Made by a program: the position numbers and the translations under genes. 64,000 nt of DNA. It comes from Rhexocercosporidium sp. MPI-PUGE-AT-0058 (Eukaryota; Ascomycota; Leotiomycetes; Helotiales). The stretch lies in assembly GCA_020746875.1 (NCBI GenBank), contig JAGTJL010000008.1:1364001-1428000 (forward strand). The letters run 5' to 3'. The notes beneath the pieces were generated by a model that was given only the letters and a program-made list of their open reading frames with translations, was not told the origin of the DNA and ran no database searches. Positions 22,701 through 34,700 of the stretch are shown here, one piece after another (position 1 is the first letter of the stretch; every line of letters starts with the position of its first letter).

Positions 22701-25466
22701 TCGGTCAATTTCCTTTGCTGCATCAACAGCTTCCTTAGCCATCGCGATAGATCTTATAGAAGACGCAATAACGCCGTCCATATCACTTTTCTCCTGGTAC
22801 TTCCTGAGATGGTCTAGTAGAGCTGGGTCTTCCTGCTTTACAGGAAGTCGTAACAAAGGTTTCCCATCTCGACTTGGCGGCCTGGAGAAAGGTTCCTGGG
22901 TAGACTCCTGGTACGAGTCTTCAACATCAACATCATGTGTGCCACTCTCGGCAGGTATTCCGCGGTCATTTTCGGATTCGGATTCCTCCAGACTTGTCAA
23001 GCCGCTTCTCGGTCGAGTTTTGCCACGAATACCGGCCATGATCTTCTTTGCTTCGTCTAAGAAGTCTTGTGTAGTAACAGAACCTTTTCGACTGTCATCC
23101 ACCATGTGTTGTCCGACACCCAGTGCGGCAGACAACTTGAAAGGACCGGTTGAATCGAGCTCTGCTTGGATCTTTGCAATCTTTTGCTCTTGCACTCGTT
23201 TGGCCTTCTCAGAGGCTGTCAGGGTTTCTTCGAGGTAAGGCGCGATCTCGTGCTGCTGGCTACTTCGCTGACTTGGGGTCGGTGTTCGCGGCCGCAGGAT
23301 CTGACGCATAGCCAATACCGTTGGATTCGCAGCTTGTTGATCATCTCCATGCCTAGCATCCTTTCGTTTCCTTCCAACAACCGACTGCATCTGATGGTGA
23401 GTGTCCCTCAAAGAATCTAAGTCACCCATGCTGTCCCTTCCCTCTGCAAAACTAATTTCAGACTCATGCAAAGTTCGTCGACGTTTAGGGGTGGGATCTT
23501 TAAGTGGCGTCTTGGGGAGTCGCTTGCCTTCGGAGTCACCATTTCGCTTTCGAGGGGTTTTGAGGTCTTCGGGTTGAGGTGAAAAGGTGCCAACCGAGAT
23601 GCTTGAGCTACTTGTTCCTGGCCTAATACCTTTACGAATGCTGGTAGTTTTCCTCAGAGTACTTGTGGTAGTCGTGTACTTCGCCCGACGATGCATAATA
23701 ACCCCGTCGCTTAAGTCTGGTGATGGCTCAAGTTGGAATTTGAACGAGCTCTGGGTATTTGGGTTGAGAACTGGAAGCGCGATGCTTTCCTTTTCTTCAT
23801 CCCCTGCATTGGACTCCATTGAATTGTATGAGGCTTCGCTGAACTGAAAGCTGTCCAATTCGCCGGCCCCAAAGCTGCTCATCTTCCTTCCTTTACCACG
23901 CTGCAAGCGGCTTTCTCTGGACGATTTTCCTGGACTCGAGGCTCCTACAAAAGCATCATTCATTTGCGGACGACTTGATTCTTGTATCGTTCCAGCTGCT
24001 TCGTTGCCACTTTCTGGTTCAAGATCTCCTTCAAATTGGCTGAGCCTCCGCAGTAGCTTTTGATTGGTGAAAGTGTCATATGTGCCAAAAATCTTGAGAG
24101 GGCTTCCTGGGTTGCTCTTTGAGCTTTGGTCGGTGGACTTCTTAGGGCTTTGGTGAGGCGTGTGTATTTCTTGAGCCGAGTCTTGAGCTGCTACTGGCCT
24201 CTGATATCCGTTTGATGTTCGTGTTTTCCGAATGTTTGGAAGCTCTTTTGGCGTGCTCGCCTGCATCGACTCTTCAGGCAGCATTGTAGATTCATCAATA
24301 GGAGGCAGAGAAGATGGGCTCAACATTCGCTTCTGAAAGGAACCTTCTTGAGATTGGCCACCACGCCTCAGATTGACAAAGCGACCGTTGTGGGCGAAAT
24401 CGTCAGTTTCCGTCGTCAAGTCCACGGGAAGAACTTCGGAGCTATCGTTCTGATACTGACTGGATTGACCTGGTGTATTATCACGGATTTGGTCGAGTTT
24501 TTGTTTCAGTTCCGCAGGTGGCAGGTTCAACGCCGCGTAGTCGATCTTGCCATCAATAGTATTGTGCCTTGCCACGTAGATAGGACTCAACTTCTCATTC
24601 CGCATGTCGCTTTGACCGCTGACCGTTCGTCCTTGATCTTGCAAATGTATAACCGAAGACCCTTGTTCAGAAGTAGAATCTGAGCGAATGGTGGTTTCTG
24701 GGGCTTGACGGACAGGTGCTGGAACATGTCTGAAAGAACTGCTACGACTCAAGTCATCCACAGAAAACTCGCTTTCTCCTTGATCCGCCAATTTGCACGT
24801 CATTGCTCGTGGTTGTTGGTGGCTTCCTGCACCCTTATTTTCATCGTGAGGACCAATGTCCTGTTGTTCGTGATTCCGACGGTATGGAGGAGGGCTAGAT
24901 GGCATGACGCTACCATCTTCAGATTCCTGCGCTGCGTGTAATTTGTTCTGCGATGTCGGATTGGTGGGTGGTGGGCGGAATATGTTTTCTAGACCAGCTG
25001 GACTGAAAAGATCACGCTGTTCGCCATATGCAACATCTCCATGGAGTAGGCGTCGCTTCCATTCCGGCGTCTCGTGGGTTCCTCTCTTGGGCGACAAGCT
25101 AACAGATTTGTGTTCAATTGTATGGTACTGTACAGATTGTGTGGTAGAAGCAGAAAGTGTTCGGGAAACACGCCGTCCACGGGTGCCGTTTGTGATCTCG
25201 CGGAGTTTCGATGGTCGGCGTTGTGACAGAGGGATGTTGTGTTCATTCGTGCTCCTCTCACTTAACGGGCTGTTTTCCTCATCATGCGCAGATGTCCACG
25301 TCTTTTTCTGTGGGTTGTACTTGGGTATGCGAGTGGATGCAGGTCGAGGTTTGGAGGAATCGGATGTGCTGTTCGTCAATGAAGGCAACGAGGGCGCGGG
25401 AGAACCTGATGATGGAGGTTGAGAGATCCAGTCCTCCGAAAGCGAGTCCAGCCAGGCTTGCTCCAT
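19776..25466 (-). CDS. cdc11: Cdc11/Nud1-like leucine-rich-repeat scaffold of the septation initiation network
   Basis: One uninterrupted frame of 1896 aa from the ATG at 25466. The first ~1400 residues are Ser/Pro/Gln-rich and probably disordered. They contain a conserved island near residues 130-165 (ETPEWKRRLLHG...RDLFSPAGLENIF). About residues 1405-1765 form leucine-rich repeats of the LxxLxLxxNxL type (LRNLRISHNCL, LQYIDVSNNELETL, LSDLDLKNNQI, LSALDLEDNLL, LKKLHLAGNRL). A short Glu/Pro-rich tail (TEPEPEPEMP) ends it. This layout matches spindle-pole-body scaffolds of fission yeast Cdc11, budding yeast Nud1 and the Aspergillus counterpart, which recruit the Cdc7/Sid kinases that trigger septation and mitotic exit. 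Assignment rests on architecture and the N-terminal island, not on an alignment. It converges with the isomerase gene (231 bp apart) and diverges from the next gene. Confidence 0.8.
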   Translation of the reverse strand: MEQAWLDSLSEDWISQPPSSGSPAPSLPSLTNSTSDSSKPRPASTRIPKYNPQKKTWTSAHDEENSPLSERSTNEHNIPLSQRRPSKLREITNGTRGRRVSRTLSASTTQSVQYHTIEHKSVSLSPKRGTHETPEWKRRLLHGDVAYGEQRDLFSPAGLENIFRPPPTNPTSQNKLHAAQESEDGSVMPSSPPPYRRNHEQQDIGPHDENKGAGSHQQPRAMTCKLADQGESEFSVDDLSRSSSFRHVPAPVRQAPETTIRSDSTSEQGSSVIHLQDQGRTVSGQSDMRNEKLSPIYVARHNTIDGKIDYAALNLPPAELKQKLDQIRDNTPGQSSQYQNDSSEVLPVDLTTETDDFAHNGRFVNLRRGGQSQEGSFQKRMLSPSSLPPIDESTMLPEESMQASTPKELPNIRKTRTSNGYQRPVAAQDSAQEIHTPHQSPKKSTDQSSKSNPGSPLKIFGTYDTFTNQKLLRRLSQFEGDLEPESGNEAAGTIQESSRPQMNDAFVGASSPGKSSRESRLQRGKGRKMSSFGAGELDSFQFSEASYNSMESNAGDEEKESIALPVLNPNTQSSFKFQLEPSPDLSDGVIMHRRAKYTTTTSTLRKTTSIRKGIRPGTSSSSISVGTFSPQPEDLKTPRKRNGDSEGKRLPKTPLKDPTPKRRRTLHESEISFAEGRDSMGDLDSLRDTHHQMQSVVGRKRKDARHGDDQQAANPTVLAMRQILRPRTPTPSQRSSQQHEIAPYLEETLTASEKAKRVQEQKIAKIQAELDSTGPFKLSAALGVGQHMVDDSRKGSVTTQDFLDEAKKIMAGIRGKTRPRSGLTSLEESESENDRGIPAESGTHDVDVEDSYQESTQEPFSRPPSRDGKPLLRLPVKQEDPALLDHLRKYQEKSDMDGVIASSIRSIAMAKEAVDAAKEIDRRTEETIARSHSRPVNLEDTIESEPPNIRISQNPDQRKRKHSTSSVRTGGDDAHEVDFPSQGSNGSSGQSTARSIPTGSSRGSDSRRVIAPHTVSHLIPEQLAGMVFDHESKKWVKTKITGPVNNARNFLPSDETDEDPFGDIPDLSVDETQELQRIKAVAAKRKEDELISQQHDEDDNPQSPSRSSIPIPGMFNIGPESSNAAQKPSLQPPTFAQLTNQCPAFDMEQEPQLQKNESSPGRQPSLPEKSLHTETQTKVTEEVEGEISIHEDRVDPSSPRRRRNVTIAFSSPLASVIQASGYDADSSIEQDVDGASQLSADASEDVANDSLIDCKKETTSSQRSTSTKTRSTFRSTSRRMSLGGHKFSTRPVSRIDEQDEDSLNENLKDHQRRSVSIIVSTPVPSRHTSGIILATPRPNHEIGTLTLTPLSDFTVHHADVSLGLDVSYVAQGHRYVVGNNAKRTLSLSIKDLVEKLTEVEPYEPFWEHIKELSLRDKRLTNLHKLNEFCEELVQLDASYNRIRQLDGVPATTRNLRISHNCLTDLAAWNHLHNLQYIDVSNNELETLSAFNSLVHLRAIRADNNKIKSLDGVQQLDGLLSLRLRGNVITSIDFEGSMLQRLSDLDLKNNQIGDVRSLHELRSLSALDLEDNLLSKISTNKGEVMSVMKYLKLSGNNLECIDVSVFPNLRLLYLDRNRLAMVSGLLKTKYLDSLSMREQQDGTVIDQSFLSEACEVRKLFLSGNLLRTFDPQVDFLNLQYLELANCGIETLPEDFGHMVPNTRILNLNFNALRDIKSLIGIVRLKKLHLAGNRLARLRSTTCVLAQFPTMSLADLRNNPLTLGFYPTVTESRIVSRHGGEEEEVQVQDPFTLGPSERGKDDKYVACLDMETRMLRRVYEVMILSNCCRIKILDGLDVARSLLKSRDKVWKALVQAGVFEPHSGEGGPEGIPGEEVTEPEPEPEMPVEERWPGEDSFA

Positions 25467-26213
25467 TATAAAGATAGAAAATTGAGGTCGTTGCGACGAT
25501 TATGATTGTGCCATAGGTGCAATTGGATGAATTGTTGTTCTCTATTGGGACGGGGAAGCGCGTGGTGAATGGATCGGTTTTAGGCGCGTAGAAAAGGATG
25601 AATATTCGAAGAGAGCGGCGAATCTGAGGTGTAGAAAGTAATGGGGATACCTGTTGTTAGTGAATCTGGGGCTGTCGACGCGTCGTGTATCTCATCATCA
25701 GTCTTCCTTTTCGAGGTCCTCGTGCTGTACTCGCGTTGTGTTTCTCGCCAAGGAACATCCCCTAGACAACCAACTTTATTTTGCTTTAGCGCCACAGGAG
25801 CTTGGCTTGACTCGGTTCAGCCTTGCCCCACGTTGAAATGACCCCTCGCATCAGATCCATGAGAAGCGACGATGGTTGAGTTTCGATTAGCATTTGAGTA
25901 AGTACTTGAGAGCAAAGGAGTATATCAGACGAGTGTTCATTAAGTATGGATAACATACCAGCCAGCCTTGAAATATTGAATTATTCAAACTTTTATCCCT
26001 CACTCAGCCTTACAATATAGCTAGCTCTCACGTGCCCACTTAACGCGAAAGTCACGAAAATTCGCGGTCACTGAGTCAACCGAATATCATCCGTGTTCCA
26101 TCGAGACCTCACCTCGCCTCCCCTCCCGCGCCCTCTTCCTCCACATCAGCACCCCACTATCAACTCGATGCCGTCCGGAGGCCGTTCCACCATTTTGCCC
26201 AGGAATCTTCATC
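25467..26213. promoter_or_regulatory. bidirectional promoter, Cdc11-like / RVxF protein, with G1/S-type boxes
   Basis: 747 bp between divergent starts. Notable sites are CACGTG at 26029-26034, AACGCGAAA at 26042-26050 (MBF/MCB-like), CACGAAAA at 26053-26060 (SBF/SCB-like) and TTCGCG at 26061-26066. These lie about 150-190 bp before the right-hand start codon. Factor binding is inferred from yeast motif knowledge. Confidence 0.5.
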
Positions 26214-29200
26214 ATGGATGCTTACAACAGCTCCTGCAATACGGACGACCAAGATGAGGAGCCGTATCACTGCACCCCTGCCTACGACGAGGAGGACATT
26301 GTTTGTTTAGGTTCAGACACCGAAGAGGCTGCAGAGGAGATCGCAAAGAAACACCGACGGTATGAGGTGGAAGCGCAAAGGTGTAATAAAGGACAGCTGC
26401 CTATCTTGCAATCTGCGAGCTTGAAAGGTCCTTTCGAAACTGGATGGGTCAATCCTTGGAGATACCGCCCAACAAAGAAGCAGGATGAAGATTGGTGGCA
26501 GCCAGGGTCCGAGGATATGCTGTTCACTAGAGCCAAAGTCATGGAGCGTGCCGCAGCTTATGGACTTGGGTACTTGCAGCCTGCAGACGCGCTTAGATGT
26601 GAGTCCGGCTTGTTCTCCCGTTCAGGTGTTGCGTGGAATGCGACAAGCAATAGCGATGCTCAACGATTCCTCTTATCTCTTTTGGCTGTACTGCCTGGCA
26701 TGCAAAATCACAAGAGCTAATTTTAAACAGGGTGCAAAGCTACAGCACAAGCTGAAGCTGAAATCATTAATGAGACCAATATACAAAGCGGACAAATCCT
26801 TACATCAGTTGAACTAGATGACCTAGTTGACTCTGAGGATGTGGAGGACTCCCATGGATTTAGTGACAGCGATCAACCCCGCACGAAACACAGACCTTAT
26901 CACTCGGACTCAGCTCGCTCTCTGGAACATCCCGAATTTTCGATGCTCAACCATTACAGCAAGACACCAGATATGAACGAGCTGGAGAACAGAACGAAGG
27001 TTACGAAACGGCCAGCTGATTCTCAATGGCTGAAAGGATCTTATGTATCAAAACGATCTCGATGGGAAGGACCTGCTGTTCCCTCTCCAACCCCTCATCC
27101 TGACGTGCTAGAGCGCGGTCGCCGGCGTCGTCAACTATCTACGCGAGCAGTAGACAAAGGGAGAGTCCAAACCCACAAGCCCTCTCGCTTGTCAAAAAGT
27201 TTTCCGGATTCTACTCCCAAGAAAGTCCCACAGCATTTCCTAGCGCCAGTCAGAGATCCGATAACACCACGAGAATTTGCGGAGCAATCAGATCTTGGGG
27301 CTATTTCTACATTTGACCGCAAAAGAAGAACTTCTCGGATCGGGCGCGAAGACTTTGGTCATCAACCAGACGATATTGATGAACTCCAGGACAGCTCGCA
27401 GGAAGCTTTATCTCGGCCAGCTCCAAAGTCCAGCGTCAAATTCAGGAAGACTCAGGTGTCAATCAACGACCGATCATTCTCTGACTTGGAGCCCGATGAT
27501 CTGGTTGTCATTGCACCTCGTACGAAGCCAGAATCTGGAACAGCGCTGATCAAGACTCAGAGCTCTGATATCCATATTTCAATTGCAGACCCTGATGACT
27601 CTTATAATCTTCCGGAACTTCCGCGCAAACACATTGCCTCGCACGAGGACAATGAAGGAGAAGATATCGCCAATGAGGACAGTTTCATCACGGAGGTTGC
27701 GCCATCTTCAAGGAATCTGGAGAAGTTTGAGTTTAGAAAGCGAAGGCCGAAGTTCTCGTGGCCCTGGAAGGATAGGTCAGTGCCTGGTCCAGATGGAGAT
27801 CGACGAAGTATAGGGTCCGATGCGCAGTCACACCACCCACACGGCCAATATGAACCTTTCGATGACATACAAGATGCAGAGCAGCACCCAGCAGTTTGTG
27901 ATGCACCTTCACAAGAGCCGCTCAGCTCGTTCATAGCGCCACCTGTGGATGAAAGACTAGTAACATCCAGCCAAGCTACACCTCCAAGAAGTGATAGATC
28001 TGGTGCAAGCTGGGATACGATTCAAGACATTACTCAGGATTCTTCATTTGGTCGTGCTGCCAAGGCGCCTCAGACCACATCACCTCCGAAATCCAAAAGC
28101 TCCACATCTGCATCCCCATTTACCACACCAAAGAAGAGAAGTGCGCGTTCACTGGTCTCATCTCATACCAACCATCTACTATTGAACTCACTTCAAAGTC
28201 GTCGCAAATTTCAAATCGGAGCGGGCGAGAATCAACTGCCCGTAGGCTCGAACGACATGAGCACCCAGTCATTCAACACCACCCCACCAAGGTCCATAAT
28301 AAGCACAGCGCGACAACCTCTACCAGTATTACGCGAACACACTACACAACATCCCGAAACAGAAGCTAGTTCAGAGACATTGAAAACAACTGCGATGGAT
28401 AAGATCCAACTAGCTTTGTCACAGGCATGCCCTAGTTCCAGCCAAGGAGACAGTATATATAATAATTCTCACCGAGATTTGCAAGAGGAAATAATTGGAA
28501 ATGCACTTTCTAGCAAACGAAGGAGCTTAGACGTTCACTTGATCGGTGGCCATGGTACAACTGGATCCCTTGATTTTCACCATCGTTCTCAAGAGGGGGG
28601 TGCTCCTGGCCTTCCAGACATCGAATTCACCGAATTTGCTAATGAATCATTCTTGTTCCTCGGGGAATACTTGTCGGAGCCAGTACAGCCCGCGGCTCCT
28701 ATTGCGTTTGGGCATGAGAGCGAGGCGATGTCTCCTGCTATCATTCTCGAACTTCAATCTCCTATGCCATTCGATGATCTTCCCCAGGGTGAAGACGCGA
28801 GCGCCGAGCATTCTCGAATAACCGATGAGAGCATTCAATTCAGCAAGGAGATTACTCCTAGCACGAACATCATACCCGAGCCTGAAACTCGACAACCAGT
28901 CAATCCTGCAGCCACAGGAGGACAAGACGAAGCAGGATTTGAGGGAGAGGACCGGAATGCGCGTTATACACCTTCAGGCGATGAAAGCGATCGTGGCAGC
29001 GAGGTTGTTCCTAAGCCAGGTTTCACACCCAGCGAGCCTAGAGCATCAGACAATTCAGCCTGCGCGGAAATTCAAGATGAAGCTGAACTTGAGAGGGATC
29101 ACTGGCGCTTGAACCCGACACGAATGCACCAAAAGACCAGCCAAGGCCGTGGCGATCTTGTTTCTGGGCCCATTGATATGCTTAAACGTGAAAACGAATT

Positions 29201-30404
29201 ACCCATGGGTGCTGAAATGCAGATTGCTCAGGATGAGGCCAACAAGCAGGTCGTAGGAAGATACAATACCCAGACATCCGTCATGATTGATCAGGCCAAC
29301 AAAGAATGCCAATCAGAACCTGGTATCATCGCAGATGCAATAGCTGTGATTGAGCGTCATGCCCAGAGCAATGATTCTACTGCTAGTTCCGAAGCCAGCT
29401 GGCAGGGGTGCGGCCCACAGAGTCCATGGGCCACTGAGAAAATCGAGCCTCTGCAAACGTCTCTTTCGAACAATCAATTAGAAGCAGGATCACTACTGCA
29501 CGGCCGCCAGGAAGAAGAGTCCTGTGCAGTGTCTATCGAGCAAGATAATGGCGTGCCTGTGGAAGAGATGAGTTGGATAACCATGGAGCGGCCTACCACG
29601 CCCGACACGAGTTATATCAAGCCATTCAAAGACTTCTCAACACCAACGCCATCACCTGAGAGACGATTGAATAACATGGGAAGCAATTCGATGGATACCC
29701 AGTCGCTAATAAACGCGATGAGGAACCCATGGACAGGAAATTCCAAGACCCGGTCTTCGGCAAAGCCTCGCAAACGCGTGTCATTTGGCATTATGCCTCT
29801 GGACGAAGAAAAAAACTCACAACAGGTAACGACCTGTGGTGCGAATGCTACACCGTGTTCCCCTCCACCCGCGCGAGCTGAGGATTGTTCCCAAGAGGAT
29901 ATCTTCCGTGATGGGACCACGATAACGACCACGTTCAGCAAACACTTCGCGGCAGCCACTAGGAGGCATTTCAAGCGTATCCTCCCAGAGATCAGAGGCT
30001 CCCAGTTAGACAGCAGCCCAGCTCTGCTTGGAGCTCAAGCGGAAGCGTTCATTGCTGCAGACCACAAAATTTCAGCAGACAAGTGGGCATCATCTGACAG
30101 ACAAACCCCTTCTCGGTATCTTAAGACTCGGAATGACACTAACTCCAACACCAATATCTGGAACGAGATTGGGGAAGACGATACGATGCTCGGCAATTCG
30201 TTTTCCCGTAGCCCTAGTGAGAAAGTGTCGCGTGGACAGATTTCATGTACAGGATTCGACATGGCAGCGGCTCTTGGAGAAGCGGGCGATTTCTTAGAAG
30301 ACTGGTCTGTTGATACCGCGCTCAAGCAAGCAGTAGACACGGAGCCAAGCAAGCATGTTGACAGTAATGGTATGAGAAGACGAAGACTTTTCGGACTTGT
30401 ATAG
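26214..30404 (+). CDS. large disordered protein, function unknown, with RVxF (PP1-docking-like) motif
   Basis: Two exons, 26214-26598 and 26731-30404, joined across a 132-nt intron (T|GG gives Trp); 1352 aa. I do not recognise the family with confidence. Visible features: an acidic N-terminus, a probably conserved block at about residues 60-128 (SASLKGPF...GWVNPWRYRP...WWQPG, ending in YGLGYLQPADALR), then about 1100 residues of low-complexity Ser/Pro/Glu/Gln-rich sequence with several Lys/Arg patches suggesting nuclear localisation. Near the C-terminus a second NPW (about 1126) is followed by KRVSFG at 1143-1148, matching the RVxF docking motif for protein phosphatase 1. The last 50 residues contain MAAALGEAGDFLEDWSVDTAL and a basic end. 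A role in chromatin or mitosis is suggested only by the divergent Cdc11-like neighbour and the shared G1/S-like promoter boxes. Confidence 0.85.
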
Positions 30405-31774
30405 AACGGGATTCGCTTACGCTGTTTGATTGGAATGCGCATAGCTACTTGCTCTAGCAGGATATATGGGAAAATTCAGGTGCTGGGAGTTCATGGCTTT
30501 AGATACCCTCGCTGCACAAGACTTGCGGCCGCTATTAACAATGAATGAAAAGCGGCCGATGGTGATCTTACTACTTGACTCGCTTTACCCACCCAGTGAA
30601 TACTGCCATGAAACGGTGCACTTGCTTCCACTTGCAGAGACGTGTTCAGATTCCAAGATTGCCTGCGGATTTGGTTGCTCCGTTGGCATAAACAGACTTC
30701 AGACCTTCATGATATCAGAAGAAATTCGTGCACGGGTCATTGCTGTCAGTCCTCGAATTGGCCAATCAAAGTCATCCGAAGACCACAACTGTTTCTTTAA
30801 ACCCTCCGACTAGGTACATTCTTCCATGATTCAGTTTTAGTGGTTCAACAATGTGGTAATTGGGTTGTACGGTATGTATCGTGTATCCCTCTGCACCACA
30901 GATGTTCACAGATGTCGAAAGGCGGTCAATAAAGTCGGCACGTTGCTTGATGATAGGTTGGTATTGAACGCTGCCAGCCCATGCCCTGAGCACCAGGGGC
31001 ATGGTCCATCCCAACGAAGCGCCGGGGACTGGAGATGTCTCCTCCGTCGGGACATCTTGAGGCATGCTGCTGTTAGTGGTTTTGGTCTGCGTTGTTCGAT
31101 TGAACGCGCAGGGATGAGGCGTGTATTTGAGACTGTGAGCAGCACGTTGGGGAAAATCAGAGTTCATTAGGCCGTCAACTTGTAGTGCTAAACAAGGGGA
31201 ACCGAGACATAGGCTGTAGTGATGGTCAGGGACTGAGTGTAGTGGTTGCATTAATGTTGGCGATGATGAGTGGACATGGTGTTGAAGGGTGCACAAATCG
31301 AGACAAGACGGCGGTGGGCCATGGGTGGCGCTCATGACGATTGCTTGCTTGCTCGCTCGCTCGCTGGCTCGCTTCGCTTCACTCCAGCCCAAGCCCATCC
31401 ATGTTCGGCCCGCCAATTCAATTCCCATGGATCCATATCGCAGCCAGCCAGCCCAGCCTAGGAAACTTTCTCCACCACACCCCAAAACATCAACCTCACC
31501 CGATCGCAAACCAACCACCTCCAGCCCTGCGCCCACACACTCTTCCATACGACTTCCATCCTCCGCGACGTGATCGTACCGTCCCGACAAACAGCCTTTG
31601 CGCCAGGCCCGTTGTCTTCCCGCCCTGTTCCAGAGAGTGAGAGAGAGAGAGAGGGAGCCGTGCGGTCCTGCGTTCCATAGACTCAGTCTCCCAGTAATCA
31701 CCCATACCAATTGACGCCCCGTATCTGCGAATCAGATTCCCACATTGCACGACGACTCGATAGATGTCCGCCTC
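30405..31774. other. intergenic region upstream of the inositol polyphosphate kinase
   Basis: 1.37 kb without a recognisable gene. It contains a GA run (GAGAGAGAGAGAGAG near 31637-31652) and short TTGC/TCGC repeats (31344-31370). Probably the kinase promoter and leader. Confidence 0.55.
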
Positions 31775-34700
31775 ATGTCAAGCTCGCCTTCTGAGCCTGC
31801 AAATGCCGCACCCACCGGGTCGGTGAGGCCTGATAGCGTTTCCAATATATCTCAGGATGAGGATCCAAACAAAAATGTGCGACGGCCGTGGACACAACCT
31901 CCCCGAACGAAATCTACCTCGTTATTAACACAGGCCTTGACTACAAGTTACGAAGCAGACGAATATTCTACGAATTCATTCACCGACTCGCCAGATACAT
32001 ATTCGCCAGCGCCAAAATTTCCTGTGCAAAGTGATTCACGTCGCAATGGAGTGACCGATACTGAAGGCGAACGCCTCTCCTCGAATAACACAGGAGCCAG
32101 TACATCTATGCCAATAGCAGATATGCGGACAACAATGAGTTTAGGGAGCACCCCTATATCAACGATCACTCCGTTCAATCTTCACGACATGAGAAATGTC
32201 AACTCTCTCCTCATGAGCCACCGAGACTTCTTGAGCTCATCTAAAGGACGAGGGACGTCTCTAGAACGGACTGAGAAAGAGAGAAGGGTACAGGATCTTC
32301 CAAAGGGCACATCTTCGACCAATGCTGGAGATACGGGCATGACCCAAGCCTCAACAACTGCAAACCCCGAATCTGCGGAATCCATTTCAACCAACCCCCC
32401 AACGGAAGGAGTTCGCGCGCAGTACAGATCCTGGAGAGATGTTCGCCCTGTCACAGCTGCCGAAAAGGCGTGGTCGATTGGTGAACATGGAAGTCATGAC
32501 AGCGACGGTGGTCAGGTCGAGAAATCCATAGCTGAGGCCCTCGCCGGGGTAGAGCCAAACAACCGGAGCAGAAAAGCAAGTCACAGCTTGCGGTTCTTCC
32601 GTGAGGGCCTACCAGAAGATAAGTCGGCGAAGCGGGATACCAAGAACAGAGGACGTTCGAAGGAAGGATTGAGCCGTGGCAAGAGTTATACTGCGTCCGA
32701 TCAAACGAAGCTGAAGAGCGGTCCCCAGTCACCACGCGATGACGGCCCCCCTCACGCTACAAGTCCTGCCATCGAAAGGGCAAGTCCGCTCCACGATAGC
32801 CATGTATCAAAACCTGAATCTCATTCGGCATTCAATCCCACTGAAGGTCTTGCTGCAGATATAGGTTATTTCAATGTCTCACCTATTATCGAAGCAGTAT
32901 CAGAGGAGCAGCTGCAGGAGATGCCGGCTCAATTACTCGCCGACATCCGAAAACATCACAACCTGACTCCTGGTGCTACCAAAGGCTCATCATTCTCCCA
33001 AAGCATTCCAGTCACCGCTTCCGAAAGACCACAGTCCATAACAACAAAGTCGGAAGTTGCAGGTGAAGGTTCGATCGTCCAAGAGTGCGCCGAGCCCCTC
33101 GAGGAGTCTTGTGACGGAGCCGAATTATCACAAGTCAAGAGTGCAGATGAAGAAGATGATTCTGGAGAAGAGCAAATCTCTTCTGCTTTGTTTGTGCCTC
33201 ATAAGACACCTCATGAATCTCCCGAGCGGGAGAGAGGCGAAAAGCATAGCGATATCGAGCATGATCAGGAACATGTTCAAGATAATTCAAATTCGCAATG
33301 GTTAGAGGAGCATGCTGTTCCGACACACGATGTCGACGAGAAGTACCTTAGTCAGGATGTCACATCCCATCCACAGGCGTCACCTGCAGCCAAAAAGCCA
33401 TCGAAGGCCCAAAGCGAGATCGATGTGACTTACGCTGGTGTAACGGAACCTGCTGACGCTGGTCGTGATTCTCAAGATGACGGAGGGTACACGACACTCG
33501 GAGATGACTCTTTCATCACTGACGATGACCCTGAAACCACCCCCACTGGTTCTTTGAAGCCAAATGCTCACATCCCTCCCGCGAACAGCCTTGGCCTCCA
33601 TGACCATCAGCAGAAACCAAAGCAGCCTCTAGAAACCATCGAGCTAATACCTTACCGTCATCAAGTTGGCGGGCATACGACCATGTGGAGGTTTTCCAAG
33701 CGAGCAGTCTGCAAACAGCTAAACAACAGCGAAAACAAGTTTTATGAGACGGTCGAACAATACCATCCCGCGTTGCTAAAGTTTCTTCCAAGGTATGTAT
33801 ATTTCCATGTCCCTCTCGACCCACTAGGGCGTTGAAGCTGAGTCTTACAAAGACACCACCTACCAATCCTATGAAACCGAATCTCTATCTTTGCTAACCA
33901 AGTGATTTCAACTTCACTCCAGGTACATTGGTGTTCTCAACGTTACCTTTGAGAAACAAACCCGGCGCAAGTCAACTAAAAAGGATGAACCGGATCCAGC
34001 GTGCGAACGCCAAGACTCAGCCGAAGCTGCCCCTGAAGAATATCTTGAAGGACAAATTGCCGGCGAGAACATCAGTAACGGTCATGCGTCGGCGACTAGC
34101 CATGAAGAGAAGCGAGTGATTAGTCAATCACTCAATTCATCCTCTGAGCCTATACCAACCGTTACTGTTGCAGACAATAGACACATTCTCCCATCAAGCT
34201 TCTTGAAACCCCGTTCCCTGTACGCTGATTATCACTACCGGTCCATCAGCGACACCACTTCCACGTCATCTACCCCCAACCTCGGTCTTCTACAGTCTCA
34301 GAAAACTGATGGTGATGCTACTATCAGACCTAAGCTGTATGAGAAGCCAGCACAAAGTTGGGGTGCGACAACTGTGAATAAGGACTTACGAAACGAGGTC
34401 TTTACGGATGCTTTTTGGGGCCAACCGATCCCAATTCAGACTCACAAAAAGCCTGCTTCTCGAAATCGTTCACTTCCTAATCGTAAGGGATCTAGCCTGC
34501 GCAACTCAAGCTCGGAGTCAAGTCTGAAGACTGCCCAGCAAACCCAAACAGCTCCTTCACAGCCAGTCGAAGAATCTATCCGAAGGAAGGCAATGAGAAC
34601 TGCTGCCGAACGACAAATGGGTTTGACCCCACTCACAGAGATCCAGCCTGTTGTAGCGCAAAGCCCAGCAGTAGAAGACGATGCCGAGTTCGATGAAAAG

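Noticed and set aside
30772..31710. 312-aa minus-strand frame in the KCS1 upstream region
   Set aside because: Low-complexity stretches, no recognised motif, overlaps a GA run and the probable promoter.
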